Assembly: GCA_002315475.1 (NCBI GenBank)
Contig: DCGI01000003.1
Coordinates: 1-55,198, forward strand
DNA: 55,198 nt
From: Christensenella sp. UBA1782
Lineage (GTDB): Bacteria > Bacillota > Clostridia > Christensenellales > DTU072
Reading direction: 5' to 3'
The stretch's first letter is position 1. Each line of letters begins with the position of its first letter. The notes beneath the pieces are model-generated. The model was not told the origin of the DNA and made no database searches. It saw only the letters and a program-made list of their open reading frames with translations. The position numbers and the translations under genes were made by a program. Below, piece after piece: positions 1-8,572 of the stretch.

Positions 1-19
1 GGGTGGGTTCCGCTTGCGA

Positions 20-1504
20 TTACTCCTTATCGATTAAGGAAATCAATTTTTCGGGATCTACCTTGCCGAGTACCTTGCCGTTCTTGAAGGATTCCTCAGC
101 CTTGACTTTGGCATCGAACGTGCCGTAATAAGCAATATCGCTGACTTGGTCGTTCAAATAGTATACGCAATTATCGATAAGCTCGTAAGTGGTATAGGTG
201 GAATCGTATTTGCAGAAGAAGAAGGAAATCTTATTACCTTCCGAAACGGTATATTCGGTGCCGTCTTTTTCCAAAAGGCAAATATAGTTAAACGCAACGC
301 CTTCCACACTGTCGATGGTTTTGGAAGAAGTGTAATACGCATAGACTTCGGTGTCGGTTTCGTATACGCCGACGACGTCCTTCACGTCGGTAACGTCACA
401 AGAATAATATCTGTTTTCCGTCGCCGGATCGTATTCCGTTTTTTCCCAACGCTTTGCGTCGTTATCGACGGTAAAGGTATTATAGATGGCAAACGAACCG
501 CTGTTGTATGCCAAAATCCAACCGTTCTTTAAGGTATAGAAAGCCGAGTACGTAGTAGGATCCAATTCGTAACTTAAGCGATAGTTGTTGGCTACGTTGA
601 AAGCCAAAGAGGCATCGTAAGAACACACGTAGTAGCCCTTATAAAAGCCGTATTGCGTATTATCTTCGGTAATAGAATAGAAAATATTGAGTTTATCGTT
701 GGCAACTTCTACGTTCGCAATCGAAAACTTATAAATGTTGTTCTTCTTGGCGACTTCTTTGTTGTTTAACAATTCCGAAGACAAAACGACTTTGGTCGTT
801 CCGTCACAGAAGTTAAAGACGTTTACCAAATAATCGCCGGTGCTGTTTCGGATGTTATCGTAGTTATAACCGGTATAAACCAAATAGTTGTCTTTGAAGA
901 AATAAGCAAGAGCGGTATGTTCGGTATAGATATCGATTTCTTCCTTGTCGGAAAGACGGATGCCATGCAAATAATCTTCATGTTCGTAGACGAGATAGTT
1001 GCCCGCGACATAGAAAACGGTGGAGTTATCGTCGAATTCCTTCAAAACTTCGGACTCGCTTCCGTCGATTTTGGTACGCATCAAAACACCCTCGTCGGTC
1101 TTGTATTCTCGCTTACTGTCTTTGTCGACGCTGGTGGTGTGATAATAGATATAATCCCCTACGATATAGATACCGGGGTAGGTGGTATCGCTTCCGTACA
1201 CGTTCTTCGGGACGACGACGGAAAAGGTCGTGTAGTCGGGAACGTTGTCTTTCAGTTCTACGCGGCAAATCGCACCGGTCTTGACCGAGCCGAACGTATT
1301 CAGGGTGCTTTCACCCGAATAGCCGTTGACGAAATACAAATACTTTCCATAACGAACGGCAAGACCTCCGTTGGAAGTAACGGTGGCACCTGCGACGTCG
1401 GTATCAAGGGCATCTTGCTTGGTATTTTCGGTGCAAGCGGTAAACAAGCATACGAAAAGCAGGCAAAGAACGAACAGAATCATGACTTTCTTAAAACTCT
1501 TCAT
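20..1504 (-). CDS. Putative surface lipoprotein, function unknown
   Basis: 494 aa. The N-terminus has lysines, a hydrophobic stretch and a lipobox ending at Cys24 (LFTAC), so it should be exported and lipid-anchored to the outer face of the membrane. The rest is rich in Tyr, Asp, Thr and beta-prone repeats of the type YxYYxxx and VxYLND, which suggests a beta-propeller or similar all-beta fold; I recognise no catalytic motif. The start has a good RBS (AGGAG, 5 nt before ATG) and its own promoter, so it is probably a unit separate from the upstream metH. Function is not assignable from sequence alone. Confidence 0.8.
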   Translation of the reverse strand: MKSFKKVMILFVLCLLFVCLFTACTENTKQDALDTDVAGATVTSNGGLAVRYGKYLYFVNGYSGESTLNTFGSVKTGAICRVELKDNVPDYTTFSVVVPKNVYGSDTTYPGIYIVGDYIYYHTTSVDKDSKREYKTDEGVLMRTKIDGSESEVLKEFDDNSTVFYVAGNYLVYEHEDYLHGIRLSDKEEIDIYTEHTALAYFFKDNYLVYTGYNYDNIRNSTGDYLVNVFNFCDGTTKVVLSSELLNNKEVAKKNNIYKFSIANVEVANDKLNIFYSITEDNTQYGFYKGYYVCSYDASLAFNVANNYRLSYELDPTTYSAFYTLKNGWILAYNSGSFAIYNTFTVDNDAKRWEKTEYDPATENRYYSCDVTDVKDVVGVYETDTEVYAYYTSSKTIDSVEGVAFNYICLLEKDGTEYTVSEGNKISFFFCKYDSTYTTYELIDNCVYYLNDQVSDIAYYGTFDAKVKAEESFKNGKVLGKVDPEKLISLIDKE

Positions 1505-1540
1505 ACTTACTCCTATAAGTAAATAAAATATACTTTTGTT

Positions 1541-1569
1541 ATTATACCTTATTTACCGTTGAAAATCAA
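1541..1569 (-). promoter_or_regulatory. Sigma-A promoter for the lipoprotein gene
   Basis: On the minus strand TTGATT, 17 nt, TATAAT. It lies between the metH stop and the lipoprotein start. Confidence 0.7.
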
Positions 1570-1594
1570 CCACTTTTCCCGATTTTCTGTATTT

Positions 1595-3928
1595 TTATCG
1601 GGACGGAAATTTCTCATGCAAGATTTCCGCCATTTCTCGGGCGTCTTTACTGTACAATACCCCGATGCCGTCGGCAAATTCTTTACTGACGACCGCACCC
1701 CCCACGATAATCGTCAACGAGGGAAACTCCCGCATAAGAGTCTTTGCGGTACGTTCCATACTGTCGAGCGTCGTGGTCATCAAGGCACTGAGTCCCACGA
1801 CTTCGGCTCCGAACGTGCGTACCCCTTCCACGATTTTTTCGCAAGGAACGTCTTTGCCCAAATCAATGATTTTGAAACCGTAATTGGCAATGACCGCCTT
1901 ACAGATATTCTTGCCGATATCGTGCACGTCCCCCTGTACGGTGGCAAGAAGAACGGTCGCTCGGCTCGCTTCGCCTTCGGGAATAAAGCGGGTACGGATA
2001 TACTCCAGAACCGCCTTCGCCGTTTCGCTCCCCGCAATCAGTTGCGGCAAAAAAACCACACCGTCCGAAAACTTTTTGCCCAGTTCGTTCAGTCCGCCGA
2101 TTACGTCTTCGTCAAGAATTCGTTGATAATTCTTTTCGTTCGCCCGTTCGCTCACGTACACAACGGCTTCTTTGGTCATCCCCCGTACGATACAGTCACG
2201 AAGGCTTTTTTTACTTTCTTGCTTTTCTTCCTGCGTCCCGCACCGTTCCACGTACCGTACGCAACCGACGTCCTGCCCCGTCAGCAGGTCGTAGGCTTCC
2301 GGATGAAAGACCGGTCTCAGCGTAGGATTGACGATGGCACTCGACGCACCCTTCTCCAACGCCATTTTATAAAAACACGCATTGATTTTTTCTCGGTTTG
2401 GCAGTCCGAAACTTATATTCGAGAGCCCCAAAGTCGTCTTTACGCCGAATTGCTTTTGTAGCTTTTCCAATACCGACAAAGTGAACAGTCCGTTCTTTTG
2501 GTCGACACTGACCGCCATCGTCAACGGATCGAACAAAAATCTTTCTTTGCCGACGCCGTATTTTTCCCCTTCTTGCAAAATCCGCTCGGCTATCGAGAGT
2601 CGTCCCTCCTCGGTATCGGGGATGCCGTTTTCGTCTAAGCATAAAGCCACGACGTAGCACCCGTATTTTTTAACGACGGGAAAGACCGCCTGCATGGAAG
2701 CAAGGGAGCCGTTGACGGAATTGACGATACATTTCCCCGCCGTCACCCGTACCGCCTTTTCCAAAGCTTTTACTTTCGTGGTGTCGATACAAAGGGGCAA
2801 CCCCGTTACGCCCTGTACGGTAACGGCTGCCCTCGGGAGCATTTCTTCTTCGTCGCAACCCGCCATACCGAGATTGACGTCCAAAACGTCGGCGCCCTCC
2901 TCCTTTTCGGCGATGCAAACGGACGATATATAATCAAAATCCTTCTCTAAAATTGCCCTTTTTAACAGCGGTTTTCCCGTCGGGTTCAGACGTTCTCCGA
3001 TGACGAGGCTTTTCTCTCCGAACGGAACCACCCGAGCGTACGAACAGACGGCATCGGGAATTTTTCCGCTTGCGGCTATGGGTAAATCCTGCGTTCTTTT
3101 TATCGTTTCGGCAATATGTTCCGGCGTCGTTCCGCAACAACCACCCAACACGTTGACACCGCTGAGGCAGATTTTTCGCATCCGTTCGGCAAAGCTCTTC
3201 GGTTCGCTTTGGTAACGGGTTCGACCGCCGCAAAGAACCGGTATTCCGGCGTTTGGTTGTACTATAACCGGCACTTCGGATACCGCAACAAGCCTTTTTA
3301 CGTTGTTCAGCATGGCGTCGGGCCCCGTTCCGCAGTTGATGCCGACGGCATCGACGCCCAAACCCTGCACCGTCAAAGCGTAGCTCTCCACGCTCGTCCC
3401 CGTAAAACTTCTTCCGTTCGGCTCGAACGACATACTGCACAAAACGGGCAAATCGGTATTTTCTCGGAACGCCAATATGCCGGCTCGTAATTCCTGCAAG
3501 TCCCCGAAGGTCTCCAGCAGTACGCCGTCCACGTCTAAATCCTTAACTATCTCCGCCTGTTGACGAAATAACTCGTAGATTTCGTCAAAAGCGTATTCTC
3601 CTGCCGGTTGCGGGAGAACGCCCGTCGGCCCGCAATCGTATAGAACGTATCCGTCGTCCGCAGCCACTTTGCGGGCTATCGAAACGGATCTCGTGATGAC
3701 GTCACGCAGCCGTTCTTTTTCTACCTTACGGCTGTTACAGGAAAACGTGTTCGCGGTGATGACCGAAGAACCCGCATCTTTGTAGGCTCGGTGAATTTTT
3801 TCCACCGTTTCGGGAAAAAGAAGAGAAGCCGTTTCGGTTCGGTTTATCCCCGCATCCAAAAGAAGGCTTCCCATTCCGCCGTCAAAATAAAGACGCCCGT
3901 TGAGGGCGTTTTTCAAAGGTTGTTTCAT
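1595..3928 (-). CDS. metH: Cobalamin-dependent methionine synthase, short form without activation domain
   Basis: Transfers the methyl group of methyltetrahydrofolate to homocysteine through a corrinoid. Start set at the ATG 2 nt after the metF stop (protein begins MKQPLKNALNG), giving 777 aa. Domains: homocysteine methyltransferase with zinc cysteines (INCGTG near residue 200 and GGCCGTTP near 265), pterin-binding barrel (ERLNPTGK near 315), cap and B12-binding domain with the cobalt-ligand motif DVHDIGKN (about 660). It stops after the B12 domain. E. coli MetH is about 1227 aa and carries a C-terminal AdoMet-binding reactivation domain that is absent here, so reactivation must come from another protein; the RACE-type protein at 6384-7757 is the obvious candidate. 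Last gene of the cvpA-metF-metH run. Confidence 0.93.
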   Translation of the reverse strand: MKQPLKNALNGRLYFDGGMGSLLLDAGINRTETASLLFPETVEKIHRAYKDAGSSVITANTFSCNSRKVEKERLRDVITRSVSIARKVAADDGYVLYDCGPTGVLPQPAGEYAFDEIYELFRQQAEIVKDLDVDGVLLETFGDLQELRAGILAFRENTDLPVLCSMSFEPNGRSFTGTSVESYALTVQGLGVDAVGINCGTGPDAMLNNVKRLVAVSEVPVIVQPNAGIPVLCGGRTRYQSEPKSFAERMRKICLSGVNVLGGCCGTTPEHIAETIKRTQDLPIAASGKIPDAVCSYARVVPFGEKSLVIGERLNPTGKPLLKRAILEKDFDYISSVCIAEKEEGADVLDVNLGMAGCDEEEMLPRAAVTVQGVTGLPLCIDTTKVKALEKAVRVTAGKCIVNSVNGSLASMQAVFPVVKKYGCYVVALCLDENGIPDTEEGRLSIAERILQEGEKYGVGKERFLFDPLTMAVSVDQKNGLFTLSVLEKLQKQFGVKTTLGLSNISFGLPNREKINACFYKMALEKGASSAIVNPTLRPVFHPEAYDLLTGQDVGCVRYVERCGTQEEKQESKKSLRDCIVRGMTKEAVVYVSERANEKNYQRILDEDVIGGLNELGKKFSDGVVFLPQLIAGSETAKAVLEYIRTRFIPEGEASRATVLLATVQGDVHDIGKNICKAVIANYGFKIIDLGKDVPCEKIVEGVRTFGAEVVGLSALMTTTLDSMERTAKTLMREFPSLTIIVGGAVVSKEFADGIGVLYSKDAREMAEILHEKFPSR

Positions 3929-3930
3929 GT

Positions 3931-4752
3931 TTATAATAAATCGGAAATTCCGCTCCGTATGTATTTCGCCGTAGCGATGTCGTTCATGGTGTACAAGTGC
4001 GCCGACTGTAATCCCTCTTTGCCCAACTCTCTGATTTGTTCCACCGCGTAATCCAGTCCCGCTTTGCAAAGAGAATCGTCGTCCCCTTCGTACTTAGCCA
4101 GCATCTTGGCGACGTTTTCGGGAATCTTGGCTCCCGAAAGCTGTACCATCCGCACGATGCGTTTGGCTTGGGTTACGGGCATGATGCCTGCGGCAAGCAC
4201 CGCCGTAACGCCCCGTCGCACCGCCTTATCCCGCATGTTCAAAAAGTCCGCATTGTCCAAAAACAACTGACTGAGAAATTCTTGCACGCCCAAATCGTTT
4301 TTGATTTTCATCACTTCGATATCGTCGTCAAAGCTTTTGCTCTCCACGTGTCCTTCGGGATAGCAGGCACCGTACAAGGTAAACCCGCCGAGTCCCTTGA
4401 TTTTTTGCATCAAGTCGGTGGCATAGCGAAAGTCGGTCAACTTCTTTTCTTCGGTCAGGTCACCCCGCAGAGCCAGTACCGAAGTAACGCCCGTTTTTTG
4501 CATGGTGGCAAGGGCGGTGTCGATGGTTTGCACCGATTGTCCCGCACAAGTAAGGTGGGCTACCGCCGGAATTTTATATTCCCTTTGCAGATAGTCGCAC
4601 ACTTCGAGCGTCAGTCCCGCTTTGGCTTCTCCCGCACTGTACGTCACGCTGATGAAGTCGGGATTCACCTCGCTCATACCGGCGAGGCAATCGTAGATTT
4701 TTTCTATCCCGTCGGTAACTTTAGGCGGGAACAGTTCCAAAGAAAATTTCAT
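3931..4752 (-). CDS. metF: 5,10-methylenetetrahydrofolate reductase
   Basis: FAD-dependent reduction of methylene-THF to methyl-THF, the methyl donor for the MetH encoded immediately downstream. 273 aa beginning MKFSLELFPPK, the usual N-terminal strand of the family (the ExFPP glutamate is present). The ATG follows the upstream stop by 1 nt (TAAAATG) and has GGTGG ahead of it; a GTG three codons upstream would overlap the previous gene and is less likely. Slightly shorter than E. coli MetF (296 aa). Translational coupling on both sides supports a MetF-MetH functional pair. Confidence 0.93.
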   Translation of the reverse strand: MKFSLELFPPKVTDGIEKIYDCLAGMSEVNPDFISVTYSAGEAKAGLTLEVCDYLQREYKIPAVAHLTCAGQSVQTIDTALATMQKTGVTSVLALRGDLTEEKKLTDFRYATDLMQKIKGLGGFTLYGACYPEGHVESKSFDDDIEVMKIKNDLGVQEFLSQLFLDNADFLNMRDKAVRRGVTAVLAAGIMPVTQAKRIVRMVQLSGAKIPENVAKMLAKYEGDDDSLCKAGLDYAVEQIRELGKEGLQSAHLYTMNDIATAKYIRSGISDLL

Positions 4753-4753
4753 T

Positions 4754-5356
4754 TTATCCACCGATGGCGGGTAGGCTGTCTGCCATGCCCAACAAATCCT
4801 TAAAGCTAATCGGGTTGATTTTCCATATTCCGAAAATCAATTTTGCACCGTCCGAAACCTGTATATTGTTCAGCCAACCGCCGACGGCGTCTACGTCGGA
4901 AAGAAGGTTGATGACGGCGAGAGCCACCCAAACTATCAAAATCCAAAACGCCCCGAAGAATACGCAACCGAGTACTCTGTTGACGATATTTCTCGCCTTA
5001 CCGATGCCGGTCGACTTGTCTTTCGGCTCGAAAACGGCGGCGATGACGGCAATAATGATTTTACGTAAAATCTGCACGATGACAAACAAAGCAATATAGT
5101 AAATGATGGTCGCAAGGTTTATTTTGGCAAGTAGCTGCGCATATCCGCCGAAGTATTCGTTACCCCGAACGATCAACTGCGCTACGGCGTCGATGGAGGC
5201 AATCATACCGCCAAACGTGATGCAAACCCAAACGGAAATGGCAAAACCGATGACGCCACTGGTGCAAAACTTCAAAATCTTACCGAATCCGAAGATGTAG
5301 CCGAGTAGCAACGTTGCGCCCAAGCCGCCTAAAAATATCCAACTGTAAATATCCAT
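4754..5356 (-). CDS. CvpA-like integral membrane protein
   Basis: 200 aa with four hydrophobic segments (about residues 5-25, 32-55, 82-105, 130-155) and a basic/amphipathic loop before the last one, the pattern of the CvpA/colicin V production family. No enzymatic motif. First gene of the transcript that continues into metF and metH (1-nt spacing), with RBS GGAG about 11 nt before ATG and a strong promoter 30 nt upstream. A role in methionine metabolism is not implied by the family. Confidence 0.7.
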   Translation of the reverse strand: MDIYSWIFLGGLGATLLLGYIFGFGKILKFCTSGVIGFAISVWVCITFGGMIASIDAVAQLIVRGNEYFGGYAQLLAKINLATIIYYIALFVIVQILRKIIIAVIAAVFEPKDKSTGIGKARNIVNRVLGCVFFGAFWILIVWVALAVINLLSDVDAVGGWLNNIQVSDGAKLIFGIWKINPISFKDLLGMADSLPAIGG

Positions 5357-5385
5357 AACAACATTTTCTCCTTCGTTTTTCTTTT

Positions 5386-5414
5386 AGTATACCATATCGT
5401 TTTTCGTAAAACAA
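5386..5414 (-). promoter_or_regulatory. Sigma-A promoter of cvpA-metF-metH
   Basis: Minus strand TTGTTT, 17 nt, TATACT, with an extended -10 (TATGG before the hexamer). The leader is only about 25 nt, so there is no room for a SAM or cobalamin riboswitch. Confidence 0.8.
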
Positions 5415-5426
5415 TAAAAAAACTTA

Positions 5427-6374
5427 TTATTTTCTAAAAAAAGCATCGTCGTATACGGGATTGGTAATCAACATGGTACCGGAGGGAGAAACCACTTCCA
5501 CCCGAACGTATTTCTCGTCACCCCGTAACGTATAGCTCGCTTCCGTCCCTTCCGTTTCCTGCAATAGTTTCCCTTCAAAACCGATAAAACGGTACCGCAT
5601 GGGTTCTTTTACGTATTCGCCGTTTCGGCACGCCATGCTGATAACGCCGTTTTCCAAACGGAGATAGCTCAGCGAAACGCCCGTACTCGCATAAAATTCT
5701 CCCTGCCGTACGGCACGATACAGGTCTTCGGGCGTCTTCTTACAGTAAATCATATTCCACGCGTTGGCTAAATGGTTCCACCGATGAAAATCGTCGTTGG
5801 CAAAAGCCCACTTCAACAAACCTTTACTCAGCAGATAATCCAACACGTCTCCGGCATAACACTTGTTTTCCCGCTCTTGAAACACGCACCGAGCGTATTC
5901 CATACTGCCGTTCAACACTTCGATACCGGCATACCCTCGGAACTTTTCCATGTTCTCTTTTGTCAAATAGTCGTCTCGAAGCCAATGAGGATGGGCAAGA
6001 ACGGCAAACCCGCCGGCGTTTACGGCAAGGTCGATGGCTTCTTGATGCAACCCGTCCTTATTGAGAAATTCTTTCGTCCCCACGACGACGACGTGCGGGG
6101 TAAAAGAATACTCGAAACCCGGTACCTGCATCAAATCTTTGGCGTAGTGACGGAACTTCAACGGATCGGGAAAAATCATTTTTCCGATTTTTTTGATGTT
6201 ACAGTTGTGGTTGGAAATACAAAGAATTTGATACCCCGTTCTTTGATAATTTTGCAAAACGTCTTTCAACCGATGAAAGCCGCAAGTGCGCCTTCCCGTA
6301 CCGGCATGGGTATGGAAATTCGCTCGCAAAGGAATATCCGCTTCGGTAAAATTTTGATAAGGATTGATGAACAT
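5427..6374 (-). CDS. PHP-domain phosphoesterase family protein
   Basis: 315 aa. Metal-binding PHP motifs are in order: FHTHAG (H21, H23), ISNHN near 54, GFEYS near 85, AHPHW near 132 and ANDDFH near 193. The family contains trinuclear-metal phosphoesterases such as histidinol phosphatase and nucleoside-phosphate 3',5'-phosphatases; substrate cannot be told. The last 70 residues form an extra beta region. It starts 9 nt after the RACE-type gene, so both are probably cotranscribed from the 7767-7794 promoter, while the next gene has its own promoter. Confidence 0.82.
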   Translation of the reverse strand: MFINPYQNFTEADIPLRANFHTHAGTGRRTCGFHRLKDVLQNYQRTGYQILCISNHNCNIKKIGKMIFPDPLKFRHYAKDLMQVPGFEYSFTPHVVVVGTKEFLNKDGLHQEAIDLAVNAGGFAVLAHPHWLRDDYLTKENMEKFRGYAGIEVLNGSMEYARCVFQERENKCYAGDVLDYLLSKGLLKWAFANDDFHRWNHLANAWNMIYCKKTPEDLYRAVRQGEFYASTGVSLSYLRLENGVISMACRNGEYVKEPMRYRFIGFEGKLLQETEGTEASYTLRGDEKYVRVEVVSPSGTMLITNPVYDDAFFRK

Positions 6375-6383
6375 TTTTGCCTC

Positions 6384-7757
6384 CTAAAAAGATAGATTTT
6401 TTATAAACGTCGCATGAAAGTTTTTTTCGTCGTCTAAGTTTACGGCGGTGGCTTTTCGGATGACGTCTTCGGGTTGGGTTTTACCTTGCCCGAACGAAAC
6501 CGCCCCTTGTAACGAAGCGTTTTCCAAAACGACGCTCTTTTCCGAAAACCCTTTCGCAAGCAAGCCGCATCGCTCGGCATTTTGTACCGACACCTGCGAC
6601 GAAAACCCGCCCGCAAGATAAACTCTGCCGACTTCGTCCAAAGAAATATTCGCCTTTTCCGCAAGGATTTCCACGCCGCTCCGTATGGCGGACTTAGCAA
6701 GTTGAAAGGCTCTCACGTCCCCTTGCGAGAGATATATGTTTTCACATATCGGGTATCCGTTTTGCGTAATAAGGTATCCTTCTTTATCGATTATATCATA
6801 ATGGAGAAGATTGGCGACTACGTCAATCAAAGCCGTACCGCAGATACCTTTCGGCTTTTCCCCCAAAAAGGAAATTTCCTTTTTTCCGTCTTCCGACAAG
6901 AAAAAGGAAGTGACGGCGCCTTCCCGCGCCGGCATACCGCAAGAGATATTCGCCCCCTCGAAACAAGGCCCTGCCGAAGTGGTTGCCGTCAGGATTTTAT
7001 CGGGCAGAATCAAAGCGATTTCGGCGTTCGTCCCCAAGTCTATCAAGAGGTCGGCACCCGTCTTCGGGGCGTCGCACAGACTCAGTCCCGCCACTATATC
7101 GCTACCCACGTACGCTGCGATACAGGGCAAAGAAAGGGTGGATTTTTCTTTGCGAAAATCCAAAAATTTTGCCGTATACGGGTAGGTACCGATACCGGCG
7201 GGATTCTCCCCCCAAAAGATATGGAGCATGGTGGTATTTCCGGTAACGACCGTCTTGACGGGACGGGTACGGTATTTTTCGGCAAGGGTTTTTTCGGCGT
7301 TTTCCAATGCCGAAAGCAACGGCTCTCGCAACGCGGCAATCCCGTATTTTCGTACCGCATCGATACGGGCAAGAACGTCGGCACCGTACCGAATCTGAGG
7401 GTTATCGAAGGCGGCAATTTCGGCAACGCCCGTCCCGTCACACAAAGCGACGGCTACCGTCGTCGTACCGATGTCGACGGCAAAAAAACTTTCTCCGTCG
7501 ACGGTTTTCTTCTCCCGTACGCCGTGGCTCGTTTGGACGGGGGCGTCGGTAGACGGTATCTCGATACGCATATCCCTGTCCACGTTCACACGGCAGGACA
7601 GCACCTTTTTCCCTTCGCAGAGAACGATACACTTGCCGCAACGACCGTTCCCACCGCAATAATCGGGCAGAAAACAATGGTTACGCAAAATCTCCCGCAG
7701 GTTTCCCCCTTCGGTTTCGATTCTTTTTTCGACGCCCTCGACGATAATCGTATACAT
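6384..7757 (-). CDS. RACE-type ASKHA-ferredoxin protein, reductive activator of corrinoid enzymes (DUF4445)
   Basis: 457 aa. N-terminal plant-type 2Fe-2S ferredoxin domain with Cys34, 40, 43 and 55 (C-x5-C-x2-C-x11-C), then an ASKHA ATPase domain with phosphate motifs DIGTTTVAVAL (near 95), DLGTNAEIAL (near 240) and GPCFEGANISCG, and a C-terminal AGGFSSQV motif. Known members (RACo, RamA) use ATP hydrolysis to return Co(II) corrinoid to Co(I). Since the nearby MetH lacks its own activation domain, I infer this protein reactivates it. The start codon lies 9 nt after the -10 box and has no Shine-Dalgarno, so the mRNA is probably leaderless or nearly so. Confidence 0.88.
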   Translation of the reverse strand: MYTIIVEGVEKRIETEGGNLREILRNHCFLPDYCGGNGRCGKCIVLCEGKKVLSCRVNVDRDMRIEIPSTDAPVQTSHGVREKKTVDGESFFAVDIGTTTVAVALCDGTGVAEIAAFDNPQIRYGADVLARIDAVRKYGIAALREPLLSALENAEKTLAEKYRTRPVKTVVTGNTTMLHIFWGENPAGIGTYPYTAKFLDFRKEKSTLSLPCIAAYVGSDIVAGLSLCDAPKTGADLLIDLGTNAEIALILPDKILTATTSAGPCFEGANISCGMPAREGAVTSFFLSEDGKKEISFLGEKPKGICGTALIDVVANLLHYDIIDKEGYLITQNGYPICENIYLSQGDVRAFQLAKSAIRSGVEILAEKANISLDEVGRVYLAGGFSSQVSVQNAERCGLLAKGFSEKSVVLENASLQGAVSFGQGKTQPEDVIRKATAVNLDDEKNFHATFIKNLSF

Positions 7758-7766
7758 GGTATTTTT

Positions 7767-7794
7767 ATTATACCGAATTTATATCCCTTGTCAA
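7767..7794 (-). promoter_or_regulatory. Promoter of the RACE-PHP genes
   Basis: Minus strand TTGACA, 16 nt, TATAAT. The ATG at 7757 is 9 nt downstream of the -10 box, leaving a leader of only a few nucleotides. Confidence 0.8.
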
Positions 7795-7835
7795 TCGTGA
7801 CGTTCACAAAATTGCTTTTTCCGAAATATTTTTTG

Positions 7836-7864
7836 TTGACAACACTCGGTTTTTCTTATATACT
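7836..7864 (+). promoter_or_regulatory. Consensus sigma-A promoter of the ECF S component
   Basis: TTGACA, 17 nt, TATACT. Transcription should start near 7871, giving a leader of about 130 nt. Confidence 0.85.
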
Positions 7865-7870
7865 AAAAAC

Positions 7871-7999
7871 GTCCTTCACGAAGGAGGATCGTATCGCACC
7901 GAGCGAACTTTCTTTTTTTACGCCTAACCGTGATGTCACGAAGATATCGCACGACTGTCCGAAGACGGTGCGATTTTTTTATGTTCGGAGGAAACCGGT
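7871..7999 (+). promoter_or_regulatory. Structured leader, possible riboswitch or attenuator
   Basis: Three small hairpins can form (TCCTT/AAGGA at 7873-7885, CGTGA/TCACG at 7929-7940, and the terminator at 7946-7974). The segment ATCGCACCG at 7893-7901 is a second, 9-nt perfect partner for the right arm of the terminator (7966-7974), so two mutually exclusive folds are possible. I could not match it to a known riboswitch consensus; the genes it controls make a vitamin-type transporter plausible. Confidence 0.5.
7946..7980 (+). terminator. Intrinsic terminator/attenuator ahead of the ECF gene
   Basis: ATCGCAC pairs with GTGCGAT around an inner GTC-CGAA-GAC hairpin and is followed by seven T residues. 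It ends only 6 nt before the GGAGG ribosome binding site of the next gene, which is the arrangement of transcription attenuation. Confidence 0.65.
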
Positions 8000-8548
8000 A
8001 TGAAAAAAAATCTTACCTTAAAAATCTGTTATACCGCACTGTGCCTTGCCTTGTGCATGGTTTTACCTTTCTTGACGGGACAAATAAAAACCATCGGCAA
8101 TATGCTTTGTCCCATGCACCTACCCGTACTCTTATGCGGTTTTCTTTGCGGGATGCCTTACGGACTTTTCGTCGGACTGGTCGCCCCCTTTTTACGATTC
8201 GCTTTGTTCGGTATGCCCGCCCTCTATCCGTCGGCGGCGGCTATGGCGGTCGAACTCGCCTGCTACGGCTTCTTCGCCGGATTGTTCTTCAAACTTTTTC
8301 CTAAAAAACTTCCTTTCTTCTACCTCACCCTCGTCCTCGCCATGCTCGTCGGTCGAGGCATCTGGGGACTTACCCGCTTCGTAATGGCTTCGGTAGACCA
8401 CACTTCTTTCACCTTCGACGCTTTCCTCACAAGCGCTTTCGTCAACGCCTCTTTTGGTATCCTTATTCAAATTATTTTGATACCCATACTTGTCTTTTCT
8501 CTGCAAAAAGCTAAGCTCATACCCGAATCGTTTTTGCGAAAAAAATAA
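8000..8548 (+). CDS. ECF transporter S component, substrate unknown
   Basis: 182 aa, about five or six membrane segments. The sequence CPMHLPVLLCGFLCG followed by PFLRFALFG and a YPSAAAMAVELACYG segment is typical of S components of energy-coupling factor vitamin importers (DUF3816-like). It would pair with shared EcfA/A'/T subunits encoded elsewhere. RBS GGAGG, 8 nt before ATG. Substrate candidates are pantothenate or another vitamin or precursor; the leader upstream may report the ligand. No terminator is evident after the gene; the tandem repeats begin 24 nt later. Confidence 0.8.
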   Translation: MKKNLTLKICYTALCLALCMVLPFLTGQIKTIGNMLCPMHLPVLLCGFLCGMPYGLFVGLVAPFLRFALFGMPALYPSAAAMAVELACYGFFAGLFFKLFPKKLPFFYLTLVLAMLVGRGIWGLTRFVMASVDHTSFTFDAFLTSAFVNASFGILIQIILIPILVFSLQKAKLIPESFLRKK

Positions 8549-8572
8549 AAGAAGCCCGGCACCGCAAAAAAT

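Noticed and set aside
1579..1602. CCCGAT/ATCGGG hairpin at the metH stop as a terminator
   Set aside because: No U-tract on the minus strand and a long loop; too weak to call.
5357..5426. SAM or cobalamin riboswitch before cvpA-metF-metH
   Set aside because: The promoter leaves only about 25 nt of leader.
7871..7960. Leader considered as a guanidine-II or preQ1 riboswitch
   Set aside because: The hairpins do not carry ACGR loops in the required pair arrangement, and no preQ1 pseudoknot pattern is seen.
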